Below, piece by piece: positions 25,991-34,563 of a stretch of DNA of 64,000 bases (the stretch's first letter is position 1; each line of letters begins with the position of its first letter). Location of the stretch: the NCBI RefSeq assembly GCF_004341825.1, contig NZ_SMAG01000001.1:434001-498000 (forward strand). The letters are read 5' to 3'. Under the pieces are notes generated by a model that was given only the letters and a program-made list of their open reading frames with translations, ran no database searches and had not been told where the DNA came from. The position numbers and the translations under genes are program-made. The stretch comes from Hazenella coriacea (GTDB lineage Bacteria > Bacillota > Bacilli > Thermoactinomycetales > Thermoactinomycetaceae).

Positions 25991-26428
25991 TTGAGAATAC
26001 CATTTGGATTTAATCAAAGGGGAGAAAAAGTTCATATTGATCACGCGACCAAAAAGGATCAATACACTTGTATTGAATGTGGACAGCCTTTGATCGTTCG
26101 AGATGGATTGATTATGCCAAAGTACTTTGCACACTTTCAATCACAAAAACTATGCCCTCTACTTACTTTTGAAGGTAGTTCAAGCTTTGATAATAATTCA
26201 ACAGGTCCAGCTGATGGAATTCATCAGCATTTCCCAGAATGGATGGCATACATACGAGCATTAGAAAAAGGAGAAACCGAAGAAGCCGCAAAACAGTTAA
26301 CTAAAATCACCCCTAGTAAAAAGTGTCGTGAAAATCTCTGGAATAAGCCTTCATTGCTAGTCCGACCTCTTAGCGTGTATTTTTCTCAAATTGATACCGT
26401 TACCCCTAATAGTCACCTTTTATTTTAA
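25991..26428 (+). pseudogene. CoiA-like N-terminal fragment
   Basis: About 145 residues with a zinc-ribbon start: DQYTCIECGQPLIVRDG, PKYFAHF, then LCPLLT. This is the N-terminal domain of CoiA-type competence/nuclease proteins (a helper of transformation or recombination). The nuclease domain expected after about residue 70 is absent, and the usual length of 300 or more residues is not reached. TTG 25991 (or 25988) is a better start than GTG 25982, which lies inside AAGGAGG. The last 38 nt overlap the next frame, suggesting a deletion joint. Confidence 0.6.
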
Positions 26429-26777
26429 TCGCCAAACTCAACTGGCTATGATTGAACAGTCTCGTGCCAATTTAAAGGAACGAGTGATTGAGAAACGAAT
26501 GATTCTTTACCCCGAAGTGGAACAAATAATTGAAGATATAGGAATTCTTTATCCTGATTTTTTACATACAGATGATTGGAACGATACAGTATCTCATCTA
26601 GATCAACTATATCAAGAAAATAAATATTATTTGTCTAGGAGTCTTCGAGTATATGTATCCAAAATTTTGGTTTTTGTGAAAGCTAATCACGATGAAGAAT
26701 TGTCCTCTGAAAAAGTAAAAGAAGCTGAAGAAAAACTCTCTGCCAAACAGAAATTGAGAACTGAGACTTATCTTTAA
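26391..26777 (+). CDS. Single-pass membrane protein, possibly truncated
   Basis: From TTG 26391 the frame gives IPLPLIVTFYFNRQTQLAMI, a membrane helix end followed by a basic coiled region, then LYPEVEQIIEDIGILYPDFL and an acidic/lysine-rich tail. Proteins of this type usually begin with a full N-terminal helix; here it is short and shares sequence with the end of the CoiA-like fragment in another frame. It may be a 5'-truncated gene fused at a deletion junction. No ribosome site is obvious. The role is unknown. Confidence 0.45.
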   Translation: MIPLPLIVTFYFNRQTQLAMIEQSRANLKERVIEKRMILYPEVEQIIEDIGILYPDFLHTDDWNDTVSHLDQLYQENKYYLSRSLRVYVSKILVFVKANHDEELSSEKVKEAEEKLSAKQKLRTETYL

Positions 26778-27398
26778 ACTATACTATTTTTAACAATCCG
26801 GTAACTTAAAACAAAGGATTTTGATAGAAACAATCAGTATAGTTTTGTGGACACACCTTAGTTAAATCTTTACAATCAAAAAAGGAGAATATGTCCAAAT
26901 GGAACGGAAAGCAAATAGGTAGAATTCATTCTAGACAATTGGTACAAGAAATTAGTAGCGAATATAGTAACTATTTATAAATGGATCTCGAATCATCATA
27001 TTGGTGAGAAAGGTTATAGTCATATTCGCAAAAAATAAAGGATACAGAATTATATTCCATTCCTCGAGAATAATAAATAACACTATGCCATCTCTACCTT
27101 TGTTTTTAGTTATAGGACATTAGGATCAGATAATTAATGTATACAAATCCACTTATTTCTGATTATTATTAACTCGATACGAATTTATGAAATTGGAGAT
27201 ATGAAAGGGGGATCGTTACGAAAAAACTAAAAATGTAATAAAACTCTAATAATGACTAAGTTGGTGTTTATAGCTTATCTAATAATTCATTATTCAATTG
27301 TATATCTGGTTAATGGTGCTGCAGACAATTAGGAGTAAAGGAGAAAATCCTCACTAACGGAAGAGTTTTATATGTTTTTTCGTAACGGTTTATTGTAA
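26778..27398. other. Intergenic region with gene scraps
   Basis: 620 bp without a convincing gene. It has an imperfect inverted repeat AAACTATACTATT/AATCAGTATAGTTT (about 26776-26855). A ribosome site GGAG is followed by a 29-codon frame starting MSKWNGKQIGRIHSRQL at about 26891. Another GGGGG site near 27209 has no following gene. Very AT-rich. It looks like eroded insertions. Confidence 0.4.
27252..27332 (+). CDS. Possible 26-residue hydrophobic peptide
   Basis: ATG to TAG encodes MTKLVFIAYLIIHYSIVYLV and NGAADN: a Lys near the start, a hydrophobic core and a polar acidic tail. It lies 66 bp before the peptide deformylase gene. No Shine-Dalgarno sequence is visible, so it may be chance in AT-rich DNA. 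Confidence 0.2.
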   Translation: MTKLVFIAYLIIHYSIVYLVNGAADN

Positions 27399-27908
27399 AT
27401 GTCAATTAGAGAAATTATTCAATTCGGAGATCCGAGATTAAGAAAAGTCTCGAAAGAAGTAATGGATATTACACCTAAAATATTAACATTGCTAGATGAT
27501 ATGCGTGATACATTATATGCATCAGAATCAGGTGCTGGATTAGCAGCAGTACAAATAGGTATCCTTAAACGAGTTGTAGTAATGGATTGTGGTGATGGAT
27601 TAATTGAACTTATTAACCCAGTAATTTTACAAAAAGATGGGGAGCAAATAGGTCCAGAAGCTTGTCTCTCATATCCTGGTTTTTGGGGTAATGTTAAGAG
27701 AGCAAATTTTGTTTCTGTTAAATATCAAGATCGGTTTGGAAGTGATAAAGAAATTCAAGCAGAGAGTTTTATTGCAAGATGTTTACAACATGAAATAGAT
27801 CATCTCAATGGAGTTTTATTTATAGATCATGTAGAAAGTGGTAATTTTTATTTTAACAATCAACCTGCAGATTTACTATCAGCAATTAAAACAAGTAATA
27901 CTCTCTAA
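27399..27908 (+). CDS. def: Peptide deformylase (second-copy type)
   Basis: A 169-residue metalloenzyme removing the formyl group from nascent proteins. The three motifs are present: GAGLAAVQIG (usually GxGLAAxQ), EACLSYPG (usually EGCLS, here Gly to Ala, metal Cys kept) and QHEIDHLNG. An in-frame TAA immediately precedes the ATG and no Shine-Dalgarno is visible, so translation may be weak or leader-dependent. It is far from fmt/priA-type housekeeping neighbours and next to the heme-oxygenase-like/DUF692 genes. It may be an accessory deformylase of that pathway or a resistance copy; this is inference. Confidence 0.85.
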   Translation: MSIREIIQFGDPRLRKVSKEVMDITPKILTLLDDMRDTLYASESGAGLAAVQIGILKRVVVMDCGDGLIELINPVILQKDGEQIGPEACLSYPGFWGNVKRANFVSVKYQDRFGSDKEIQAESFIARCLQHEIDHLNGVLFIDHVESGNFYFNNQPADLLSAIKTSNTL

Positions 27909-27915
27909 ATATTCA

Positions 27916-27945
27916 AAGCTCAATTCCTTAAGAGGGATTGAGCTT
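27916..27945. terminator. Bidirectional terminator
   Basis: AAGCTCAATT pairs with GATTGAGCTT around CCTTAAGAGG, between convergent deformylase (+) and TenA-like (-) genes. Confidence 0.75.
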
Positions 27946-27963
27946 ATTTATCCTTCTATTTAA

Positions 27964-28650
27964 TTATTGGTTGTATAGTACACTAAAATCGATTCTATCT
28001 GCTTCTTTATCTGCCTGTAGCAATTCATCATAAAATAACACAAAAGTATCTATTAGATTTCTCAAGGCCAACATCCCATTTCTTTTTGAATAAGAATTAA
28101 ATTCAATTGGGAAATTACTTGCTGGATCACCAATTAGTTGAAAGTTATAGAAAATCTGATCAAATATATTATGAAACTCCTTATATTGTTTGAATTGCAG
28201 TAGACTATTCAATACAGAATCAATTCTCCAACAATCATAGAAACATAATTTTAAACAAATGAGAAAAGAAGTAGGATCATTTAAACTAAGAAATAACATA
28301 TGATGTTTAATAGCTGTATTGGCTGGAAGAGGCATAATATTTTTTAATTCTGTTTCATTTATATTAAGTTTAGCTAGATTACTTTCTAAGGTCTCTGGTC
28401 TAACTTTTAACATCCTCATATAGCATTCTGTTAAAAAATATTTTCGTTCAGGGTTATCCTGCCAAGATAATATTGGTACAATAAAATCAAACATATTAAC
28501 ATAAAACAGTATTGTTTCTACTGCAAAACGTTTAACCGTTACTATGGGTAAATCACCTTGTAACAATTTAAGAAAAAATGGATGTTCATTTAGTTTATCT
28601 ATATGTATATTTTCATATTTATTTAAGCTTAATAATATATCTTTTGTCAC
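27964..28650 (-). CDS. TenA/heme-oxygenase-like protein lacking clear metal ligands
   Basis: A 228-residue all-helical protein similar in plan to TenA/PqqC-fold proteins: FAVETILFYVNMFDFIVPIL, then MPLPANTAIKHHMLFLSLND, the same LPL/PLP-N-A-Y/F-LSLNDP element as its neighbour at 28665. The E-x-x-H and H..D......H ligand sets of diiron members are not visible, so it could be a non-catalytic partner. GTG after AAAGGAGG. It is the last gene of a tight minus-strand unit (14 bp from the upstream gene). Confidence 0.65.
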   Translation of the reverse strand: MTKDILLSLNKYENIHIDKLNEHPFFLKLLQGDLPIVTVKRFAVETILFYVNMFDFIVPILSWQDNPERKYFLTECYMRMLKVRPETLESNLAKLNINETELKNIMPLPANTAIKHHMLFLSLNDPTSFLICLKLCFYDCWRIDSVLNSLLQFKQYKEFHNIFDQIFYNFQLIGDPASNFPIEFNSYSKRNGMLALRNLIDTFVLFYDELLQADKEADRIDFSVLYNQ

Positions 28651-28664
28651 TGAAATTCCTCCTT

Positions 28665-29651
28665 TTATAAAAAACGGGGAAATGGGTTAGTTTCGTTACT
28701 GTAATATTCAAAGATTTGCTCTCCCCAGTTACGTAAACAATAAAAAGAATTTCTAACACTTTTTAGAACACGATGACGTTCTTCTTTTGTTATATATTCT
28801 ATTGTGTTAAATAGGTTTCTAGACATCAAACCATGCTCTTCTTGAATGTTAATATCAGAGTGAATCTTTTGGTATTTAATAAAGTCCTCAGGAATTCTAT
28901 CTGAATATTTTCTCAAGTCAATAATATAGGCATCTTCTATATAAGGACTTCCTTCAAACATAAAAAGAACTGCCATATAGGACAAAGGATCATTAAGAGA
29001 GTATGCTGTCAACATATTATTTAGTGCGGCAGTGCAAGGAAGAGGTACTGATTGTATAATATCTTCCTCTTTAAAGCCAGCAGATAGTAAGGCTTTCTTT
29101 AAAAACTCATCATGTTTATATTCTTCTACAAAGAACTCGTAGATTAGTTCTTTAGCTTTAGTATTAAGACTATGCATCATAGATGGGGTAATACTATCTT
29201 GAGCTCTAAAGGTCACATGATAATATTCAAATGCAAAGCCGTATAATAATCTTAAGTCAGCTTTACCTGAGCTGATAGCTTTAGTTAATCTTGTAGGTTC
29301 ATGTTGATTAACTAAATAGCGATATAAATCTTCACATAATGTCATAAGCTCTAATCCTGAGTTTTTAAAATAAGGATCATTACCTTCAGTTAACAAGGAT
29401 ATTTGGTCTAATGAAATTAGTAAATCAAAAACGTCATCAGAATCCCAGGAACAGACTCCATTTATAATTTCATCTACTGAATTTTCACCATTTACTAGCT
29501 CGATAAATTCTAATACATCTTTTTTATTTAATTCCTCATTTGCAATAGCAAATTCATCACCAAAAGATTTAATATGAACCCCATTCTCCACCTCATAAAA
29601 TTTACAGCTATTCCTAAATTTAGGCTTCTTAAATAAAAACTCATAAGACAT
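28665..29651 (-). CDS. Heme-oxygenase-like diiron oxidase with N-terminal RRE-like domain
   Basis: 328 residues. Residues about 17-90 (YEVENGVHIKSFGDEFAIAN ... VLEFIELVNGENSVDEIING ... VFDLLISLDQISLL) have the shape of a PqqD-like winged helix, as in RiPP recognition elements. The remaining helical domain carries a plausible diiron set: E142 (FEYYH), E177/H180 (EEYKH), E233 (FEGS), H264, D266 and H273 (KIHSDINIQEEH). Enzymes of this fold with iron carry out oxidative cleavage or N-oxygenation. Operon with the truncated DUF692 gene (15 bp gap) and the second TenA-like gene. The assignment is by pattern only. Confidence 0.6.
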   Translation of the reverse strand: MSYEFLFKKPKFRNSCKFYEVENGVHIKSFGDEFAIANEELNKKDVLEFIELVNGENSVDEIINGVCSWDSDDVFDLLISLDQISLLTEGNDPYFKNSGLELMTLCEDLYRYLVNQHEPTRLTKAISSGKADLRLLYGFAFEYYHVTFRAQDSITPSMMHSLNTKAKELIYEFFVEEYKHDEFLKKALLSAGFKEEDIIQSVPLPCTAALNNMLTAYSLNDPLSYMAVLFMFEGSPYIEDAYIIDLRKYSDRIPEDFIKYQKIHSDINIQEEHGLMSRNLFNTIEYITKEERHRVLKSVRNSFYCLRNWGEQIFEYYSNETNPFPRFL

Positions 29652-29666
29652 AATTTTCTTTCCTCC

Positions 29667-29990
29667 TTACAAATATTTTTTTAATAAATTTCTACAAATA
29701 GTAATATCATCTAATAAATCATTAAATGTATTATAGTCAGAGTCTCGTTCAATAACTATTGCTTTGCAAGAAGTTTTACTCAATATCCATTCGGTTAATT
29801 GGATTAAATACTCATCAATACCACCGGAATGAGAATCAAATAACTGATTATATATTTTTTTATATCCTGCAATGTGTAATTGTTTAATACGATCCCTAGG
29901 GATGTTGTTCAAATAATAATAAGGATCATAAGAAAAGTTTGTAGCATTAATTAGAAGATTTGTTACATCTAAGAGTATCCACGTGATCAT
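29667..29990 (-). pseudogene. 5'-truncated DUF692 (MNIO) oxidase gene
   Basis: The 107 codons match the C-terminal third of DUF692 multinuclear non-heme iron oxidases (MbnB/TglH family): LLDVTNLLINATN..DPYYYLNNIP.DRIKQLHIAGY, DSHSGGID and IERDSDYNTFNDLLDDI. Full-length members are about 280 residues, with metal ligands also in the missing N-terminal part. Coding is cut at about 29990, where the divergent XRE gene begins, so it is a deletion remnant. MNIO enzymes modify Cys or Asp residues of ribosomal peptides. This gene heads the heme-oxygenase-like operon. Confidence 0.75.
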
Positions 29991-30444
29991 AACCGAACAG
30001 GAGTATAAAAACTCAAAAAAGTTGGTAACTCAATATGAAGAGAATGAAAAGAACCAAATTCATGCACTCAAAGAAAAGGGATTGACTGAAGAACAAATTA
30101 ACTTTGTTTTGTCTCCATCGCGTCATCACCATGAACAAGTAAAATGGGAAATTGAAGAATATGAGCGGTATCAAAAGGGGGATTTTTCTAATATCAGTCA
30201 TGCAGCTGGTATTGGAAGACTTCTTGTTGCACTCCGAATTTATAAAAGATGTACACAATCTGAACTTGCCAAACGATTAGGTGTTTCACAAGCTCAAGTT
30301 TCAAAAGATGAACGCAACGAATACCATAATGTATCTCATAATAAAATGTTACAAGTTCTTCAGGCTTTAGAGATGGATTTTCAGATCATCCCTCAAGATT
30401 TAGCCGCTGGAAAAGTAGATCCGATTGAAATGAAAAAAAAGTAA
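29983..30444 (+). CDS. XRE-family transcriptional regulator (HigA-like)
   Basis: 153 residues: VIITEQEYKNSKKL at the N-terminus (typical start of antitoxin-like XRE proteins), a helical middle, then a helix-turn-helix at about 80-135 (YKRCTQSELAKRLGVSQAQVSKDERNEY). GTG 29983 sits on the joint with the truncated DUF692 gene, and no ribosome binding site precedes it. The gene body seems complete but cut from its own promoter. No toxin partner is adjacent. Confidence 0.75.
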   Translation: MIITEQEYKNSKKLVTQYEENEKNQIHALKEKGLTEEQINFVLSPSRHHHEQVKWEIEEYERYQKGDFSNISHAAGIGRLLVALRIYKRCTQSELAKRLGVSQAQVSKDERNEYHNVSHNKMLQVLQALEMDFQIIPQDLAAGKVDPIEMKKK

Positions 30445-30449
30445 AATAA

Positions 30450-30643
30450 AAGCCAGCCCACTCCACACCAATCTTGGATCTCTCTTCTTCTTCAGGATAA
30501 ACTCCTGTCTGTTCCTCAAGTACTCTCATTTGCGAGTAGACATCGACCGACTGCTCAGGAAACCCCAAATTAGTACCTACAATATAATGATAATCATATG
30601 TATCTTCTTCTACTCCATCCATCCTATTTTGATAGACTTCTTT
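30450..30643 (-). pseudogene. Fragment of an unknown acidic protein
   Basis: The minus strand reads LKEVYQNRMDGVEEDTYDYH, YIVGTNLGFPEQSVDVYSQM and RVLEEQTGVYPEEEERSKIG, then runs into the 3' end of the XRE gene. Composition is protein-like (acidic, balanced). The first ATG is at 30622. It is probably an internal gene piece left between two rearrangement points. No family recognised. Confidence 0.3.
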
Positions 30644-30929
30644 TAGTTATGAACAAATAAGTTATAGATGGTCTGATACAATTTATAAGTATGAGGCAAG
30701 ATGGCATACTCGTACTCCAGGAGCTCCTAAAGAGCAAGGGAATACTTGGGTTATACAAAAGACAATTCCAGGGCAAGGGGCTAGAAAGCCCGCAAGTTAT
30801 TTTTTAGTTGGTAAAAATGAATGGATTGAAGGTTATAAATGGTATGCTGCAGTTAGTGCAAGAAGATCAGGCACTGCTACTCCTCAGCAAATAAATATCT
30901 TGGATCAAGGACATTGGCCCGCTCCATAG
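30636..30929 (+). pseudogene. Orphan polymorphic-toxin C-terminal domain
   Basis: The open frame has no start codon after the TAG at 30633. It encodes ISYRWSDTIYKYEARWHTRT, PGAPKEQGNTWVIQKTIPGQ and GARKPASYFLVGKNEWIEGY, then KWYAAVSARRSGTATPQQ and a DQGHW ending. This matches a toxin tip I recall at the end of LXG/RHS-type polymorphic toxins (possibly the type-50 family). Only the toxin module is left; the delivery part is missing. It is directly followed by a gene with a strong ribosome site, as expected for toxin then immunity. Confidence 0.7.
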
Positions 30930-30940
30930 GAGGTAAATAA

Positions 30941-31342
30941 ATGGATGAGATAAATGATAGATATTATAAAGGTTTTGAAGGCGAACCAGAAATTCAATTC
31001 ATTTATACTTTGGATAACGAAAAAAAATCTATACTCAAGATATGGATTGGGTATTTTGAAACCATCATGGATGCAATGATCACGGGTGAAGGAGAACTGA
31101 CTGGTTTAGTATATTATTATAGTTTGCATGAAGGTTGGTACGATGAAAGCCCATGGCAAATCCCGAATTCAAGTGAAGCTATCGAACATTTTAGTAAGGT
31201 TAGAATTGAAGATTTGGAGCAAGAAGTACAACAGACACTGGGAGATGTTATTAAAGTACTCCCAGAGGTAATAAAGGAAATAGTTATTCATCTGACAAAA
31301 GCAAGGGATTTACAGGAAGCCGTCTATATCTCATATGAGTAG
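30941..31342 (+). CDS. Probable immunity protein to the toxin tip
   Basis: A 133-residue acidic protein, 11 bp after the toxin-domain stop, with AGGAGG overlapping the stop region. The size, charge and position fit a cognate immunity protein. Aromatic-rich segments (EPEIQFIYTL, YYYSLHEGWYDESPWQIPNS) precede a helical C-terminal half (EDLEQEVQQTLGDVIKVLPE). I do not recognise a named immunity family. As the toxin has lost its start, the immunity gene may now serve only against neighbours. Confidence 0.6.
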   Translation: MDEINDRYYKGFEGEPEIQFIYTLDNEKKSILKIWIGYFETIMDAMITGEGELTGLVYYYSLHEGWYDESPWQIPNSSEAIEHFSKVRIEDLEQEVQQTLGDVIKVLPEVIKEIVIHLTKARDLQEAVYISYE

Positions 31343-31417
31343 CTTCTAATGGCATTCTAAGAAACAAACCGAGTCACTTTTCAAGCAGATATATATTATT
31401 CACAAGTGAAATTAAAA

Positions 31418-31566
31418 AGAAAAATCGCCCCCTCAAGTCATCCTTGAGAAAGCGACATATTTCCCCTTAACTATGAATTACTCACCTGCTTCCCAAAAAA
31501 ATGCTTTAATGCTGCATAGACTTGACTCTTTTCACGGATGACAAAGTGTTTAAATTTCGGATCATG
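31418..31566 (-). repeat. Right copy of the island-flanking direct repeat (yhbH 3' end)
   Basis: Matches 22519-22667 in the same orientation, including the non-coding stretch after the stop (AAATCGCCCCCTCAAGTCAT..). The left copy is degenerate. The repeat bounds about 8.75 kb of mostly fragmentary genes. Confidence 0.85.
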
Positions 31567-32628
31567 GATATGGCGATAGGCAGTCATAAGTGTTGAATGA
31601 CGATTATACTGATTGACCTCACCATAACCAAAGATATTGGCGCGTTGCATCATTTCCTTGACGAGCGAGAGACAACGTGGATTATCTGAAGTTAGATTAT
31701 CTCCATCGGAAAAGTGAAAGGGATAGATGTTGTAACGGTGTGGTGGGTAGCGGGTATCGATGATTTCTAGGGCTTTGCGGTAGGCGGAGGAGCAGATGGT
31801 TCCGCCACTTTCACCTTTGTTAAAAAATGAGTCTTCATTAACTTCTTTAGCTTCAGTATGATGGGCGAGGAAGACGATCTCGACTTTTTGGTATTTGGTA
31901 CGTAGGAATCGAACCATCCAGAAAAAGAAGCTACGGGCGATATATTTTTCGAAAATCCCCATAGAGCCGCTGGTATCCATCATGGCGATGACGACTGCAT
32001 TGGAGTGGGGAATGACGACATCTTCCCACGTTTTGAAGCGTAGGTCATCAGTCGAAATTCGAGGCTTTTTCTTGCTACCTCGTAAGGCGTTCCGCTTGAT
32101 GGAGGAAAGTAAGGTTCTCTTTTTATCAATATTGCCCATGAGTCCTTTTTTACGGACATCATTAAACCGGATGTCATCGATCGTCATTTCATCTTGCTCT
32201 TTCCGTTCAAGGTTCGGAAGTTCCAACTCGGAGAAGAGTAGGTTTTCTAGTTCGGCAACGGATATTTCTGTTTCATAATAATCTTCGCCTGCCTGATCAC
32301 CCGCTCCTTGACCTTTCCCAGGACCTGGTTGTTGTTTCTTGGGTTCGCGGGCGAGAGTGTCCCCTACTTGGCTATCTCCGCTTCCTTGACCTGCGTGTTT
32401 ACTTTTATTGTAGTTGTAACGGAATCGGTATTCCTCCATGGAGCGGATGGGAATTTTTATGATCTGTTTGCCATCAGACATGATGATACTTTCTTCACTG
32501 ACTAAATCGGGGAGGTTTTTGCGAATCGCCTCTTTCACTTTTTCCTGATGTCGCATCTGGTCTTGGTATCCTTTGCGATGTAGAGACCAATCCTCTTGGG
32601 AAACAATAAAAAGAGGGTTCTTCTTCAA
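31471..32628 (-). CDS. yhbH: YhbH (DUF444) sporulation-related protein
   Basis: 385 residues; partner of PrkA in Bacillus. The N-terminal [21 protein letters not shown] and the VWA-like domain with [13 protein letters not shown] (a metal-binding DxSxS-like motif) are diagnostic. I start at TTG 32628, 6 nt after GGAGGTGA; the frame opens to ATG 32655, but the ribosome site lies within that extension. It lies 36 bp downstream of prkA. Its last ~100 bp and the following terminator region are duplicated at 22.5 kb, marking the edge of the accessory island. Confidence 0.95.
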   Translation of the reverse strand: MKKNPLFIVSQEDWSLHRKGYQDQMRHQEKVKEAIRKNLPDLVSEESIIMSDGKQIIKIPIRSMEEYRFRYNYNKSKHAGQGSGDSQVGDTLAREPKKQQPGPGKGQGAGDQAGEDYYETEISVAELENLLFSELELPNLERKEQDEMTIDDIRFNDVRKKGLMGNIDKKRTLLSSIKRNALRGSKKKPRISTDDLRFKTWEDVVIPHSNAVVIAMMDTSGSMGIFEKYIARSFFFWMVRFLRTKYQKVEIVFLAHHTEAKEVNEDSFFNKGESGGTICSSAYRKALEIIDTRYPPHRYNIYPFHFSDGDNLTSDNPRCLSLVKEMMQRANIFGYGEVNQYNRHSTLMTAYRHIHDPKFKHFVIREKSQVYAALKHFFGKQVSNS

Positions 32629-32664
32629 CTTTTTCTCACCTCCCGTTTCCAACATGGATCACCT

Positions 32665-34563
32665 TTAGCGGTTGAGTAAGCTACCCACATACCGCAACAA
32701 CTCATTGGCACTGGCTGGTGTGTATCCATACTCTTCGACCAAACGGGCGATCACTTCATTTACTTTTTTAAGCTGGTTTTCATCAGGAGTTTTGGTGGAG
32801 GTAGTAATTTTGACAACATCCTTGAGATCAGCAAATAGTTTTTTCTGAATTGCTTCTCTAAGTCGCTCGTGACTGTTATAGTCAAATCGTCTTCCTTTTC
32901 GAGCATACGCAGAGATCCGGATCAAGATTTCCTCACGGAATGCTTTTTTAGCATTTTCTGAAATACCAATCTGCTCTTCGATGGAACGCATCAATTTTTC
33001 GTCTGGTTCTAACTCCTCACCTGTGATTGGGTCGCGCATTTTCTGCCAGTTGCAATAGGCTTCAACATTATCCAAGTAGTTTTCCATTAACGTTTTGGCA
33101 GATTCCTCATATGAATAAACAAAAGCCTTCTGTACTTCTTTTTTTGCTAATTCATCATATTCTTTGCGAGCAATGGAAATGAAATGGAGGTATTTTTCAC
33201 GTTGTTCTGGGGTAATCGATGGATGTTGATCCAGACCATCTTTGAGGGAACGTAAGATGTCTAAGGCGTTGATAAATTGAGTATCTGTACGAATCAGAGC
33301 GCTGGAGATTCGGTTGATCACATAACGAGGATCAATTCCAGCCATCCCTTCATCCAAAAACTCATTTTGTAATTCTTCGACATCGATCTCTTTCATTCCC
33401 TCGACCACTTCACCATCGTAGAGACGCATTTTCTTGAGTAGATCGACACCTTGTTTTTTAGATTCTTTCAGTCGGGTCAAGATCGTAAAGATCGCGGCAG
33501 CACGTAATGAGTGGGGAGCGATGTGGACATGGGCGAGATCAGATTGGGAAATTAATTTTTGATATATTCTTTCTTCTTCAGATACTTTTAAGTTATATGG
33601 GATCGGCATCACAATCATCCGTGATTGTAACGCTTCATTCTTCTTATTGGCGATAAAGGATTTGTATTCGGACTCGTTGGTATGAGCAACGATCAATTCA
33701 TCTGCGGAGATCAAGGCAAATCGACCTGCTTTAAAGTTCCCTTCCTGAGTCAGTGATAGTAAATTCCACAAAAACTTTTCATCACATTTTAACATCTCTT
33801 GGAATTCCATTAATCCTCGGTTGGCTTTATTCAATTCGCCATCAAATCGATAGGCACGAGGATCTGATTCGGAACCGTATTCTGTAATCGTGGCAAAGTC
33901 AATACTACCCGTCAGATCGGCAATGTCCTGAGATTTGGGGTCTGAAGGGCTAAATGTCCCAATTCCTACTCGCTCATCTTCGGATAACAAGATACGCTCG
34001 ATGGTCATCTCTTCAATCCGATTCCCATATTGTTCCTTCAGACGAAAACGACAAGAGGGGCACAGATTGCCTTCCACTCGAATTCCAAATTCCTTCTCAA
34101 ATTCAGGTCGAAGTTCAGGGGGAATTAGATTTAAAGGTTCTTCTTGCATTGGACAACCTTTAATCGCATAGACCGCGCCCTCATCGGTTCGGGAGTACTC
34201 CTCCAGACCTTTTTTCAACATGGAGACGATGGTTGACTTCCCACCACTGACCGGTCCCATCAATAAGAGGACACGTTTTCTAACATCTAATCGCCGGGCT
34301 GCCGAGTGGAAATACTCTTCCACTAAACGCTCAATTGATCGATCGAGTCCAAATAACTCTTTACTAAAAAAGGGATATTTCTTATTGCCTTGTCCGTCGG
34401 TTTCCATCCCAGCTTTTGCAATCATATGATAAACTCTTGAATGGGCTGTTTGAGCTACTTGAGGATTCTTTTTAACGATCTCGAGATAGTCGGCAAATGA
34501 ACCTTCCCACTTCAACTCTTGCTCACGGTTACGAAACTCTGCAATCCGCTTTAAGATATCCAT
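32665..34563 (-). CDS. prkA: PrkA serine protein kinase/AAA+ protein
   Basis: 632 residues, involved in sporulation and stationary-phase regulation. An AAA+ P-loop (LLMGPVSGGKST) lies near residue 100, with a downstream domain resembling cAMP-dependent kinases. The Cys pair region GNLCPSCRFRL is typical. ATG 34563 (MDILKRIAEFRNREQELKW) has GGAGG at 6 nt; the open frame runs on to 34629 without a site. prkA-yhbH is the conserved order; spoVR, often third, is not next to it here. Confidence 0.96.
   Translation of the reverse strand: MDILKRIAEFRNREQELKWEGSFADYLEIVKKNPQVAQTAHSRVYHMIAKAGMETDGQGNKKYPFFSKELFGLDRSIERLVEEYFHSAARRLDVRKRVLLLMGPVSGGKSTIVSMLKKGLEEYSRTDEGAVYAIKGCPMQEEPLNLIPPELRPEFEKEFGIRVEGNLCPSCRFRLKEQYGNRIEEMTIERILLSEDERVGIGTFSPSDPKSQDIADLTGSIDFATITEYGSESDPRAYRFDGELNKANRGLMEFQEMLKCDEKFLWNLLSLTQEGNFKAGRFALISADELIVAHTNESEYKSFIANKKNEALQSRMIVMPIPYNLKVSEEERIYQKLISQSDLAHVHIAPHSLRAAAIFTILTRLKESKKQGVDLLKKMRLYDGEVVEGMKEIDVEELQNEFLDEGMAGIDPRYVINRISSALIRTDTQFINALDILRSLKDGLDQHPSITPEQREKYLHFISIARKEYDELAKKEVQKAFVYSYEESAKTLMENYLDNVEAYCNWQKMRDPITGEELEPDEKLMRSIEEQIGISENAKKAFREEILIRISAYARKGRRFDYNSHERLREAIQKKLFADLKDVVKITTSTKTPDENQLKKVNEVIARLVEEYGYTPASANELLRYVGSLLNR

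Noticed and set aside
26860-27000. GTGGACACACC ... TATGTCCA considered as insertion-sequence ends with a 29-codon frame
   Set aside because: Too short and imperfect for an IS end, with no transposase in any frame.
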